From: Thermoplasmata archaeon
GTDB taxonomy: Archaea; Thermoplasmatota; E2; DHVEG-1
Reading direction: 5' to 3'
Length of the DNA: 15,141 nt
Assembly (NCBI GenBank): GCA_030641605.1
Contig: DAOWHD010000060.1
Span: forward strand, 1 to 15,141
Shown piece after piece: positions 1 through 6,908 of this stretch. Position numbers and translations under genes: made by a program. The notes under the pieces were generated by a model. It was not told where the DNA came from. It worked only from the letters and a program-made list of their open reading frames with translations, and made no database searches. Position 1 is the first letter of the stretch. Each line of letters begins with the position of its first letter.

Positions 1-353
1 CTGCCAACAAAAAGATACGAGTTTTTCCGAAACTCTCCGATAACTCAAAAAATAACATTGGAACAATTAACCCAGCAAATTTTACTATATATCCCGGAGA
101 AACAGCAGAAGTTGTATACTCGATTTTTACAAATCTGGAGGCGGGTTGGCATGATACATGCCATGACATTACTATAGATTTTTTTATTACGTTGGCCCCA
201 TTTTCTACAAATCAAACCTATGGACCTTATCCCGTTACTTTAACCTTGAACACGTATGGTTTTTCAACCCCGGGTTTTAATATGAGTATCATATTTATTG
301 CCGCTATCATTTTTATATTCATGTATAAAAAGAGAGGTGGTTGGGAAAAATGA
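1..353 (+). CDS. C-terminal part of a secreted surface protein with a PGF-CTERM-like tail (cut by window edge)
   Basis: An open frame runs in from the left edge (codons begin at base 3) and ends at TGA 351-353, giving about 116 residues. The visible part is a beta-rich extracellular-type segment with N-x-S/T sequons (NFT, NQT, NMS). It resembles the membrane-proximal domains of archaeal surface proteins, including a YPGET segment like those in NEW3-type beta domains. It ends with STPGF, a hydrophobic stretch (MSIIFIAAIIFIFM), then a basic MYKKR tail. That order of Pro-Gly-Phe, helix and basic end is the PGF-CTERM architecture, whose known members are processed by archaeosortase A and attached to lipid. 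The stop overlaps the next gene's ATG by ATGA at 350-353, so the two are probably co-translated. The N-terminus and function are not visible. Confidence 0.75.
   Translation, partial: ANKKIRVFPKLSDNSKNNIGTINPANFTIYPGETAEVVYSIFTNLEAGWHDTCHDITIDFFITLAPFSTNQTYGPYPVTLTLNTYGFSTPGFNMSIIFIAAIIFIFMYKKRGGWEK
334..339 (+). promoter_or_regulatory. Ribosome binding site deciding the start at 350
   Basis: GAGGTG lies 10 bases before ATG 350. An in-frame TTG at 341 would sit only one base after this site, too close for use, so ATG 350 is the better start. The site is inside the end of the upstream gene. Confidence 0.55.
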
Positions 354-1390
354 AGATCCATCGATTTTTGTTTTGCCTGTTTCTCCTTTTAATCTTACTT
401 GTGCCACAATGTATGGGTGACCAGGAACACGATGCAGCTGAAGTGAACGCTTATGTTATGGGAGACATCCCAACTATAATGGTTAATAATTGGACTGCTG
501 TAAAATTCCGTTTAGAGGATCGATGTGGAATAAACTGGACATCTATAAAAGATGAATTTAATTTTGAACTAGATTTAGAAAGTGATAATTTATTACACAT
601 TATCTTACAACATTTTAAGAGAGGGTATTCTTTTGTATTGTGGAAGATTTTGCCTTCTCTTCCTCAACCTATTGAGCGCTATTTAGGATATACATCATTT
701 GAACTAAATGCCTCCATCATTGCGGAAAAAACAGATGGATGGCATGTCAAAATTGAACCAAATACAATACGTCATAGTACTACTGGTTTTAACCATAACT
801 TCACTCTTTATGCAAAAGTGGATGATGCGGAGGTAGATTATGCAGTAACGATCGTAATAAACTGCACTCGCATTGACGCATTGGGTGGCATATACGGGTA
901 TTCGATGATTTACCTCCCATTGAAAGTATTCCCGACCTCATATGTTTCCGCCTCGAATTTGGATAAAACGATTACTATTTCACCTAAATCCGTGGAAACA
1001 TTTTCATTTGATGTGACCAATAGAGGTTATTATAAAAACGTTTTTTATTTCAACACGATAACTTCAACAGATACTTTAAGAGTGTTGGTACATCAACAAG
1101 CCGCTGTTATTCAACCAGGTAAAACTAAAAAAATCGATGCGAGTATTTTAACCCCTGAATCCATAGTAGATTTTGGCACTCCGCACACGATTGAAATTTA
1201 TACAACAACCTCCTTAAATAATTCCTTTGTCCACATTGGGAGTATCACAGTGATTACAAAAGGTATTTATCTTTCATCTCTTAATGCATTTTTACTTTGT
1301 ACTATCGTTGTCATTTTGATAGCTTGTATTTTTGTCTTGCGGCGGTATAAACGGCGGAAGGGTCATCCTGCAAAAGATAAGACGGCTTGA
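350..1390 (+). CDS. Secreted, probably glycosylated membrane-anchored surface protein of unknown function
   Basis: The predicted protein has 346 residues. Residues 1-24 form a signal peptide (basic MKIHR, a leucine/phenylalanine-rich core, then PQCMGD). No proper lipobox precedes the cysteine. The body is beta-rich with at least five N-glycosylation sequons (NWT twice, NAS, NFT, NCT, NNS). A segment near residues 205-285 (SPKSVETFSFDVTNRG, later QPGKTKKI) resembles NEW3/COG1470-type beta-sandwich repeats of archaeal envelope proteins. A single membrane helix lies at about 311-330, followed by a strongly basic tail (LRRYKRRK), so the bulk faces outside. Unlike its upstream neighbour it has no PGF motif before the helix. 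The start was chosen from GAGGTG at 334-339 and the ATGA overlap with the upstream stop. I do not recognise a specific family; a cell-surface role is inferred from topology only. Confidence 0.8.
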   Translation: MKIHRFLFCLFLLLILLVPQCMGDQEHDAAEVNAYVMGDIPTIMVNNWTAVKFRLEDRCGINWTSIKDEFNFELDLESDNLLHIILQHFKRGYSFVLWKILPSLPQPIERYLGYTSFELNASIIAEKTDGWHVKIEPNTIRHSTTGFNHNFTLYAKVDDAEVDYAVTIVINCTRIDALGGIYGYSMIYLPLKVFPTSYVSASNLDKTITISPKSVETFSFDVTNRGYYKNVFYFNTITSTDTLRVLVHQQAAVIQPGKTKKIDASILTPESIVDFGTPHTIEIYTTTSLNNSFVHIGSITVITKGIYLSSLNAFLLCTIVVILIACIFVLRRYKRRKGHPAKDKTA

Positions 1391-1420
1391 TAGAGGGTTT
1401 CAAAAAACGTAAGTGAAAAA

Positions 1421-1531
1421 ATGATTGGAGGGATCACTAAGATTGTTTTCCCCAACTTTAATTTATCAGTCAAAACTTTATTTGAAATAAAGCGCAAACA
1501 GGAAAAACAGAGAAAGAAATTTAGTAAATAA
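1421..1531 (+). CDS. Candidate 36-residue basic small protein
   Basis: ATG 1421 to TAA 1529-1531 encodes 36 residues: a hydrophobic start (MIGGITKIVF) and a strongly basic end (IKRKQEKQRKKFSK). It lies 30 bases after the stop of the surface-protein gene and ends 11 bases before the convergent metalloprotease gene. The only upstream binding-site candidate is a weak GTGA seven to ten bases before the ATG. A stronger GGAGGG lies inside the frame (1427-1432) with no good start after it. Low-complexity AT-rich DNA could give such a frame by chance, so this is a guess that needs conservation or expression evidence. Confidence 0.25.
   Translation: MIGGITKIVFPNFNLSVKTLFEIKRKQEKQRKKFSK
1476..1492. 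repeat. 17-base perfect palindrome in the convergent intergenic gap
   Basis: CTTTATTT, one central G, then AAATAAAG: 8-base perfect arms. It lies between the end of the plus-strand surface-protein gene (1390) and the end of the minus-strand metalloprotease gene (1543). T-rich tracts on the minus strand follow it at about 1500-1521. It could act in termination of the convergent transcripts or as a protein-binding dyad. It also falls inside the candidate small gene at 1421-1531. Confidence 0.4.
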
Positions 1532-1542
1532 AGTCAGTTGGG

Positions 1543-2322
1543 TTAAGAAGACACAGTGAAACGAATGAATATGATCATCATTAGAGTAATTGCAGTTATA
1601 AGAGATATGATCCAAACATTAACATCCCATCTTATTATTTTAATACCGTCAAGGGGGCCAAGCGGTAGCAAATTAAAGGTTGCCAATACTGAATTGATTA
1701 GACAAACAAACCCTATGATTTGACCCAATATTGGTGTTTCATAGAAAACAAAAAGGTAGAGCGGAAGTGTTATCGCAGCAATTACTATGTTGGCCAGAGG
1801 GCCTGCAACTGCTATCTGTCCCATTTCAAAATCTCTTACCTTTCCTCTAAACATGACTGCTCCAGGGGCTGCAAAGACAAAGGGGGTACAAACTCCAAGC
1901 AATAGTGCCAAGCCTAAGCCCCGAGGATACATTCTGAATTCGGACCAAAGTCCATACTTCTGAGCAATAAATTTGTGAGAGAGTTCATGAACAAAAAACG
2001 CAGTTACAACACCTAAAAACGACAACATCATACCAAATGGCAGTTTATTAAATTTAAATTCTCCTAAAAGACCATTGATCAGGTTATTCTCTGTAAGAGC
2101 AAATGAAAATGCTATTGTCAGCACTCCTATCGATATGAGCAAATGGATGATTTCTGTTCGGCTGAATTGACCTGGTTTCCCCATTTCAATAGTTCCCTTT
2201 GGGAAGTACATATATTCCCTAGGAGATATGTCATGAAATGATGTGTGGATTTTCCTCTCTTCAGCCATATTACTTTCTCGATTAACTGGTATCATCTTTA
2301 TGAATGTTTTGAAAAAAATCAT
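1543..2322 (-). CDS. M50/site-2-protease-like membrane zinc metalloprotease
   Basis: The protein has 259 residues from ATG 2322. The in-frame TTG at 2325 directly precedes it, and a later ATG at 2268 would remove 19 residues. Several membrane helices are evident (about 58-76, 97-117, 134-157, 168-194, 198-219, 236-254). The zinc site HELSH lies in the second helix (residues 112-116), and a C-terminal NLLPLGPLDG segment (217-226) supplies the LDG aspartate typical of the M50 family. A GPLAN segment (174-178) matches the conserved central helix. Family members cut substrates within or near the membrane; the substrate here is unknown. There is no PDZ or CBS domain. The start overlaps the TraB-like gene's stop (TGA 2324-2322), so the two are probably one transcription unit. 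The start site is the least certain part. Confidence 0.87.
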   Translation of the reverse strand: MIFFKTFIKMIPVNRESNMAEERKIHTSFHDISPREYMYFPKGTIEMGKPGQFSRTEIIHLLISIGVLTIAFSFALTENNLINGLLGEFKFNKLPFGMMLSFLGVVTAFFVHELSHKFIAQKYGLWSEFRMYPRGLGLALLLGVCTPFVFAAPGAVMFRGKVRDFEMGQIAVAGPLANIVIAAITLPLYLFVFYETPILGQIIGFVCLINSVLATFNLLPLGPLDGIKIIRWDVNVWIISLITAITLMMIIFIRFTVSS

Positions 2323-3482
2323 CAACCCGTCAAAAGACTTGTAATGTATGGGAAAGCAACGATGGTTCCTATCATGCTACCTACATTTGCCAGTGCCACA
2401 ACCATCAGTAGTCTAATCACTCTGTTGTTCCAGAAATCACGCAAGCTATCAATTTTACTTAGTCCCTTAAAATCTTTTATAACGGGCGTTCTCAATTTTG
2501 CTTCTACATACCCTGCAACCCATCCAGCAGCTATTGCAGGGTTTAATGAGGTAATGGGAGCGGCTAGAAAGGCGGTTGCTATGGAGAGAGGATGTCCTCT
2601 AGCAATTGCAGTTCCGATTGCTGAGAAAGTACCATTGATTAAAAACCAATAAATGAACATCTCTAGTGCTAGATCCAAACCTTTAAAGTAAAATGCATAA
2701 ACGATTAATGCTGCAAAAACAACAGGTATAGCATAGCCAATAGTTTTCAATACGCTGAAACGTTTACTGGGGACATATTCCAGTTCCTTTAAATCGACAT
2801 TCAATTCTTTCTTTTCCAAGTGTTTTTTGATACCTTGAATGTGACCTGCACCTACTACAGCTACAACCTTCCCCTTCTTACTTTCATCAAGAATTTTTTT
2901 GGCTATATATTCATCTCTCTCATGAATGAGTACAGTAGCTACACTTGGTGCGATCTTGCCGAATTCCTCCATCATAGCAGAGATTACATCTTGATCCATG
3001 ATTTCTTTTAGATCAAGCTCTTCCATCTCTTCTTCATCATATCCCAAAATTGCCTTTAGGAATTCCCATGTCAATCGAAATTTTTCTCTAATGCCCATTT
3101 TTTTCCAGGCTCTTTTTAGAGTCACCGATATGTCTCTATCTACGAGTGCAACATCTATGTTATGCTTCTTTGCCTCATCCATTGCTGCAATCATCTCAGA
3201 ACCAGGTTCGACGCCTTGGTCCTTGCCCAACTTTCTTTGAATGGATGACAAAAATGTTTGTGCCAGCATGAAATACGCGTTATTTGATTTTAAAAGTGAG
3301 GTGACCGGTGTGTTTTCCCATTTATCTTTTTTAGTTATACCTTCATATCGCCTTTTGCAAAGTTCAACTGCAACAACATCTGGCTTATATTTTTCAATAG
3401 ATTCCTTTACTTCTTTTACACTATCCTTAGAAATATGTGCGGTACCAATTAGTATGATTTTATCATTTACTTTAAATTGCAA
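2322..3482 (-). CDS. TraB/PrgY-family (TIKI/GumN-like) membrane protein
   Basis: The protein has 386 residues with a TTG start, supported by GGGAG five bases upstream. The N-terminal soluble domain (about 1-235) carries the two family signatures: GTAHIS at residues 13-18 and GAGHIQG at 211-217. Between them are VAVEL around Glu40 and an HERDEY segment at 187-192. The C-terminal 140 residues hold about four membrane helices (246-264, 272-292, 298-326, 355-381). The family includes PrgY/TraB, linked to peptide-pheromone shutdown in Enterococcus, and resembles TIKI metalloproteases through the paired GxxH motifs; archaeal members are common but their role is undefined. Its pairing with an M50 protease suggests membrane proteolysis or peptide handling, which is inference. 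A TATA-like box overlapping the S2 stop probably starts this unit. Confidence 0.9.
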   Translation of the reverse strand: MQFKVNDKIILIGTAHISKDSVKEVKESIEKYKPDVVAVELCKRRYEGITKKDKWENTPVTSLLKSNNAYFMLAQTFLSSIQRKLGKDQGVEPGSEMIAAMDEAKKHNIDVALVDRDISVTLKRAWKKMGIREKFRLTWEFLKAILGYDEEEMEELDLKEIMDQDVISAMMEEFGKIAPSVATVLIHERDEYIAKKILDESKKGKVVAVVGAGHIQGIKKHLEKKELNVDLKELEYVPSKRFSVLKTIGYAIPVVFAALIVYAFYFKGLDLALEMFIYWFLINGTFSAIGTAIARGHPLSIATAFLAAPITSLNPAIAAGWVAGYVEAKLRTPVIKDFKGLSKIDSLRDFWNNRVIRLLMVVALANVGSMIGTIVAFPYITSLLTG

Positions 3483-3523
3483 GGTGTCTCCCTTCAGGTT
3501 TAATATTTAGACAATTCAAAAAA

Positions 3524-3533
3524 CTATTTAAAG
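3524..3533 (-). promoter_or_regulatory. TATA-like box for the TraB-like/M50 unit
   Basis: TTTAAATAGT on the minus strand overlaps the S2 stop codon. A start about 25 bases downstream would fall near 3500, leaving a leader of roughly 18 bases containing GGGAG before TTG 3482. A second AT-rich stretch (CTAAATATTAAA, about 3500-3511) is an alternative. Confidence 0.45.
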
Positions 3534-4166
3534 TTCGGCTTCAAAGTCTTCTACTGTAGGTTTAAAATCATCATAGGATTTTATCTTGCCTTGCTCTTTC
3601 ATTATGGCTCTGGCTAAAAGCCAATATACAAGGGCTAATGCACGTCTTCCCTTGTTGTTTGTTGGTATCACTATATCAAGGTATTTCAGTTCGTTGTTGG
3701 TATCACATAATCCTACAACTGGAATGCCAATGTTTTTTGCTTCATGTAATGCCTGTGCATCAGCAAGCGGATCAGTTACAATTATCAGTTCAGGTTCGAG
3801 GAATCCTTTGGCACTGGGATTTGTTAGCGTGCCTGGTCTGAAACGTCCATCCAAGACTTTTATTCCCGTATATTCGGACAACTTTCTGATGGGTTTTTGT
3901 CCATACTGGCGTACAGACACGACCAAAACATTATCAGGATTATATTTGGCAAGAAACTTCGCAGCAATATTTATTTTCTTATCAGTTTCGTTTACATCAA
4001 TGATGTATAATCCATCGTTTCTAACCTTGTATATGTACTTCTTCATATCTGCCGTTTTCTGTCTTGTTCCGATATGGACGCCAGAAGTCATATATATCTC
4101 TTCGGATGCCATCATCCCTTCATCTTTTTTAACGTCTTCTTCCTGTTGATCTTTGGTTATAGTCAT
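3528..4166 (-). CDS. rpsB: 30S ribosomal protein uS2
   Basis: The predicted length of 212 residues is usual for archaeal S2. After a short acidic leader (residues 2-16) come the family signatures: SGVHIGTRQKT near 28-38, MKKYIYKVRNDGLYIID near 41-57, GRFRPGTLTNP near 106-116, and PELIIVTDPLADAQAL followed by GIPVVGLCDTN. The protein binds the head-body junction of the small subunit. The gene is preceded by AAGGAG and lies 17 bases after rpoK. RpoK and S2 are commonly close in archaea, with enolase usually between them; no enolase is present here. No coding anomalies are seen. Confidence 0.97.
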   Translation of the reverse strand: MTITKDQQEEDVKKDEGMMASEEIYMTSGVHIGTRQKTADMKKYIYKVRNDGLYIIDVNETDKKINIAAKFLAKYNPDNVLVVSVRQYGQKPIRKLSEYTGIKVLDGRFRPGTLTNPSAKGFLEPELIIVTDPLADAQALHEAKNIGIPVVGLCDTNNELKYLDIVIPTNNKGRRALALVYWLLARAIMKEQGKIKSYDDFKPTVEDFEAEL

Positions 4167-4183
4167 ATGATTTTCTCCTTAAA

Positions 4184-4366
4184 CTATACTTGTCCCTCGG
4201 CTCTTTTAACTGTAATTGGTATTGCATCTTCCTTGAATTCAAGCATGGCTATATCAATGGGGAAAATAACGTCTTTTGGTATTTTAATTAATGAGGGTGC
4301 CCCCATGGATATTTGTAATGCCCTAGCACCAATTATACGTGCCTTTTCGAATCGAGTGTATTTCAA
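4184..4366 (-). CDS. rpoK: DNA-directed RNA polymerase subunit K (Rpb6/omega homologue)
   Basis: The small protein of 60 residues carries the highly conserved core [20 protein letters not shown] at residues 3-22 and the [20 protein letters not shown] end that marks archaeal RpoK. This subunit stabilises the polymerase clamp and aids assembly. The start is TTG 4366: GGAGG stands six bases before it (4373-4377), and there is no in-frame ATG upstream; an ATG at 4379 is in another frame. The family usually begins two or three residues before the conserved TRFEKAR, which agrees with this start. rpsB follows after 17 bases. A TATA-like box about 50 bases upstream suggests its own promoter. Confidence 0.95.
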   Translation of the reverse strand: MKYTRFEKARIIGARALQISMGAPSLIKIPKDVIFPIDIAMLEFKEDAIPITVKRAEGQV

Positions 4367-4372
4367 ATTTAT

Positions 4373-4377
4373 CCTCC
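4373..4377 (-). promoter_or_regulatory. Ribosome binding site for the TTG start of rpoK
   Basis: GGAGG, complementary to the 3' end of archaeal 16S rRNA, sits six bases before TTG 4366 and supports this non-ATG start. Confidence 0.65.
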
Positions 4378-4411
4378 ATATCTGGATTTAGTAGAAGCAC
4401 CAAATACCAGA

Positions 4412-4425
4412 AACATTTAAAAAGA
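4412..4425 (-). promoter_or_regulatory. TATA-like box for rpoK-rpsB
   Basis: The minus strand reads TCTTTTTAAATGTT, close to the archaeal TATA pattern. It lies in the 77-base gap before rpoK. A start about 25 bases downstream would give a leader of some 20-25 bases that contains the GGAGG. The T-run could also serve as a termination signal for the upstream unit. Confidence 0.5.
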
Positions 4426-4443
4426 TTACCCTTAGCTTCTTTT

Positions 4444-4710
4444 TCAAACTCCGTGGGATTCAGTGAACTCACTGGAGCGGTTTGAAAACTCTTCAAGAGC
4501 AAGTTGCATGTCTATAGTCATATCTCTCAGCAGATGATCCAAGTGATCATTTCTAAATTCTTTAACACCATCGGCATCTGAAAATAGTTTCCCTAGATAT
4601 TTTCCCTCGCCTTTGTGTATTTCTATGCCATACAACACTTCTTCCATATCTTTTTTCCCTCTGGGATTTAGCAAGACAGATTCAATATAAAAATCTTTTG
4701 AAATATTCAA
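4444..4710 (-). CDS. Uncharacterised acidic 88-residue protein at the end of the ribosomal cluster
   Basis: I do not recognise this protein. It reads as a small soluble alpha/beta protein: strands around YIESVLLNP and LYGIEIHKG, a KYLGKLFSDADGVKEF segment, then a helix rich in His/Asp/Leu (NDHLDHLLRDMTIDMQLALE). It has no cysteines, no membrane helix and no signal peptide. The start is uncertain. TTG 4710 lies only six bases after the L30 stop and has no clear binding site. ATG 4647 (residue 22) has GAGGG eight bases upstream, and a TATA-like box at 4712-4723 would suit it. The frame sits where L15 and SecY are expected, but it resembles neither. Its composition and codon use look like those of genuine neighbouring genes. 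Confidence 0.7.
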   Translation of the reverse strand: MNISKDFYIESVLLNPRGKKDMEEVLYGIEIHKGEGKYLGKLFSDADGVKEFRNDHLDHLLRDMTIDMQLALEEFSNRSSEFTESHGV

Positions 4711-4711
4711 A

Positions 4712-4723
4712 TCTTTTTATATC
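4712..4723 (-). promoter_or_regulatory. TATA-like box after L30
   Basis: The minus strand reads GATATAAAAAG around here, overlapping the L30 stop. With initiation near 4690 it could drive the orphan gene from its internal ATG at 4647. The evidence is sequence resemblance only. Confidence 0.35.
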
Positions 4724-5181
4724 ATTCTGCCAATTAACTTGTTTATCTCTTTCCCCCGATATCCTAATGCTCCTTTATTAGCAAATGATCTTTTGATGCC
4801 CTCGTATCCTCTTTTAGGGGGGTTAAGTCGAAAGATTGGTTTAACGTCTGGAATGTCCTTATATTTGAATTTGTTGTCTATAATTTCTTGGGAGAGTTTT
4901 TCTATGTTGCTGTGGGATGTAGCAGATTTGATATACTCTTCAGTTATTTCTTTGTCTCCTGCTAGTTTGCCCCTTGCACGTATAAGTTTCGACAGATTGT
5001 CTTTGTCTACTTCGCCCCAAGTAACATAGTCTTTTGCTACTTGTAGCATACCTTTCATATTTGCATTTTCTTTTACCAGTACACAATGGTTGATTCTAGT
5101 TAATTGGAGCAATTGCAAAGTACGTTTAATGTCTGGCTTTATGTTTACTGTTCCTCTAACTCTCACTACTGCAAAAACCAT
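4717..5181 (-). CDS. rpl30: 50S ribosomal protein uL30
   Basis: The predicted length of 154 residues is the usual archaeal/eukaryotic long form of L30. The N-terminus AVVRVRGTVNIKPDIKRTLQ and the middle LTRINHCVLVKENANMKGML are diagnostic, as is the C-terminal RLNPPKRGYEGIKRSF followed by GALGYRGKEIN. It is a small globular protein of the large subunit. ATG 5181 follows the S5 stop by one base and has AGGAGG upstream. It is the last recognisable ribosomal gene of the run; L15 and SecY, which normally follow, are missing. Confidence 0.97.
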   Translation of the reverse strand: MVFAVVRVRGTVNIKPDIKRTLQLLQLTRINHCVLVKENANMKGMLQVAKDYVTWGEVDKDNLSKLIRARGKLAGDKEITEEYIKSATSHSNIEKLSQEIIDNKFKYKDIPDVKPIFRLNPPKRGYEGIKRSFANKGALGYRGKEINKLIGRMI

Positions 5182-5182
5182 G

Positions 5183-5932
5183 TTATTCTGCCTCCTCTGA
5201 AGGCTTTATTTGTGCTTCCTCTGGAGTAGTGGGACCTACGCTTCCAGATAGCATACCAATATTCGCGATCTCACTTTTCATAACTCTCATTTGTGTATTT
5301 TTTTGCAACGCATCAAAAACAGCCTTTGCATAGTTTACTGTAGTTTTTGTTTTTCCATTTGTGAATGACCAGCAATCTTTTATTCCGGCTAGTCTAAGTA
5401 TCTTTTTGGCCACATCTCCGGTTGCAAGGCCAATTCCTTGTGGGGCGGGTTTAAATGTTATTTCAACAGATCCGCTTTTCCCTGTTATGGCAAATGGTAC
5501 GGTATGGGGTTTCCCACAGCCACATTCCCATGACCCACATCCTCTCCTAATCTCTATCACATTTACTTTTGCATTCTCTATGGCCTTTCGTATACTTGAA
5601 CCAACTTCTTTTCCCTTTGCTTGGCCAAGTCCAACATATCCGTCATTGTTTCCTACGGCTACAGTAATAAGAAATTTCACTCGTCGGCCAGAGTCAGTCA
5701 TACGTTGAACCATATTGACATCTATGACTTCATCATCTGTTTCTGGCAGCAGGATATCTACAATTTCTGGCTCTCTGAGAGGTAAACCCGTTTTTAGAGC
5801 ATCGTCCATGGTAGTAATCTTCCCACCTTTCACCATTCTCCCTAGTTTTGTCTTTGGATCCCACTCCACCGGTCGTCTCTCTCTTTTTCGTGCCGGTTTA
5901 CGTCCGCGTTGTTGCCGTCTCCTATTTACCAT
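5183..5932 (-). CDS. rps5: 30S ribosomal protein uS5
   Basis: The protein has 249 residues. A basic N-terminal extension ([17 protein letters not shown]) precedes the S5 double-stranded-RNA-binding domain, with [20 protein letters not shown] near 83-102. Next come the archaeal/eukaryotic insertion [19 protein letters not shown] and the C-terminal S5 domain [19 protein letters not shown]. It acts in decoding accuracy and near the mRNA entry channel. Four cysteines in the insertion match the archaeal/eukaryotic S5 pattern. The start codon overlaps the L18 stop by one base (TAATG) and has GGAGG upstream. The acidic end (PSEEAE) is unremarkable. Confidence 0.97.
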   Translation of the reverse strand: MVNRRRQQRGRKPARKRERRPVEWDPKTKLGRMVKGGKITTMDDALKTGLPLREPEIVDILLPETDDEVIDVNMVQRMTDSGRRVKFLITVAVGNNDGYVGLGQAKGKEVGSSIRKAIENAKVNVIEIRRGCGSWECGCGKPHTVPFAITGKSGSVEITFKPAPQGIGLATGDVAKKILRLAGIKDCWSFTNGKTKTTVNYAKAVFDALQKNTQMRVMKSEIANIGMLSGSVGPTTPEEAQIKPSEEAE

Positions 5933-6438
5933 TATTTGCCTCCAATAATCTTACTTTTGATATCAGCCACCTTGGTCGTGATTTTTTCATCAAGATGTTT
6001 CCCTAGAAGTCTATCCTCATCCGGTAATTTCTCAGCGTTATGTGGGCATTCGATACCTGCATCTAATGTCCCTTTAAGTGCAGCAAAAACTTTAGAGCCT
6101 TTAACTGGACGTCGCCGTCCTATATCCAGTACTCCTTCACTTATGCCACTGTCTTTAGCTCTCTTTGCAGCCAATAAACCTGTTAGATATGCTGCAGGAG
6201 TTGTAGATGTTGAATAATCCCATTGGTAGTTTTTGATAAGCTCTTTTGAAGTAGCTGAAGCAAGAATTTTATCTCCAACTTCATCATATTCAACAAACTG
6301 TACACAGATATTTTTCAGAGAATTTCTCACTACTATCCTTGTCTTTCTAGATCTTAACAGGCTGAGTCTCTTTCTATAGTCTGTTTTACCTTCACGTCGT
6401 CTTCTTGGTTTAGTATAATATCGTGGTCCTTGTTTCAT
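5932..6438 (-). CDS. rpl18: 50S ribosomal protein uL18
   Basis: The predicted length is 168 residues. The sequence begins with the typical [20 protein letters not shown], then [34 protein letters not shown] and [19 protein letters not shown], all archaeal L18 features. L18 binds 5S rRNA together with L5, also encoded in this run, in the central protuberance. It overlaps the L19e stop by ATGA and the S5 start by one base, so translation is probably coupled on both sides. Its length is slightly below that of longer archaeal versions, which carry extra C-terminal residues. Confidence 0.96.
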   Translation of the reverse strand: MKQGPRYYTKPRRRREGKTDYRKRLSLLRSRKTRIVVRNSLKNICVQFVEYDEVGDKILASATSKELIKNYQWDYSTSTTPAAYLTGLLAAKRAKDSGISEGVLDIGRRRPVKGSKVFAALKGTLDAGIECPHNAEKLPDEDRLLGKHLDEKITTKVADIKSKIIGGK

Positions 6439-6899
6439 TGTTTGCCCTCCTCTTTTAAGACACCATCAGAAATAAGATGAGAATGAAGATGATGTTTACT
6501 TCTAAATTCACCACCCTTTGCCTTTCGATAATATTTGCGATAATCACTTTTGCTAACCTTTCCATCATCTCTAAGAGAGCGTAGAAACGCCCGAAGAGGC
6601 CGTATGGTACGAATCCACTGTTTCTTCTTAGGAGAACGTGCATACTTTGCCCCTTTCCTTGATCCCTGACCGCGCCTTCGCCCTTTCTCCTTCTGTTTCG
6701 CATTGAATTTTTTCCGTCCACGTGATATGCCTTTCACCTGTCGGCTTTTTACAGCCTCGCCTCTAATTAAAACTCTGATATCATCCTTGGTAACGGCCTT
6801 GGCAATCTCATCGGTTCTGTCATGGTCCATCCATACTCTGTTTACACCACATTTAAGTATTGATGCTGCCATCCTTCGTTGATTCCTTAAATCAGTCAT
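6435..6899 (-). CDS. rpl19e: 50S ribosomal protein eL19
   Basis: The protein has 154 residues and is very basic. It has the eL19 hallmarks: NQRRMAASILKCGVNRVWMD near 6-25, the KDDIRVLIRGEAVKSRQVKG core, the arginine/lysine-rich KGRRRGQGSRKGAKYARSPKK connector, then WIRTIRPLRAFLRSLRDDG and a helical end. This protein is found only in archaea and eukaryotes and helps bridge the subunits. Start ATG 6899 lies a few bases downstream of L32e, and the stop overlaps the L18 start by ATGA. Confidence 0.97.
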   Translation of the reverse strand: MTDLRNQRRMAASILKCGVNRVWMDHDRTDEIAKAVTKDDIRVLIRGEAVKSRQVKGISRGRKKFNAKQKEKGRRRGQGSRKGAKYARSPKKKQWIRTIRPLRAFLRSLRDDGKVSKSDYRKYYRKAKGGEFRSKHHLHSHLISDGVLKEEGKQ

Positions 6900-6908
6900 G
6901 TTTTCTCC

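Noticed and set aside
341..349. TTG 341 as the start of the surface-protein gene
   Set aside because: The binding site GAGGTG ends one base before it; ATG 350 has correct spacing and the ATGA overlap.
4367..4716. A degraded L15 or SecY remnant between L30 and rpoK
   Set aside because: I looked for the glycine/arginine-rich L15 N-terminus and SecY membrane helices in this stretch and saw neither; the orphan gene is soluble and acidic.
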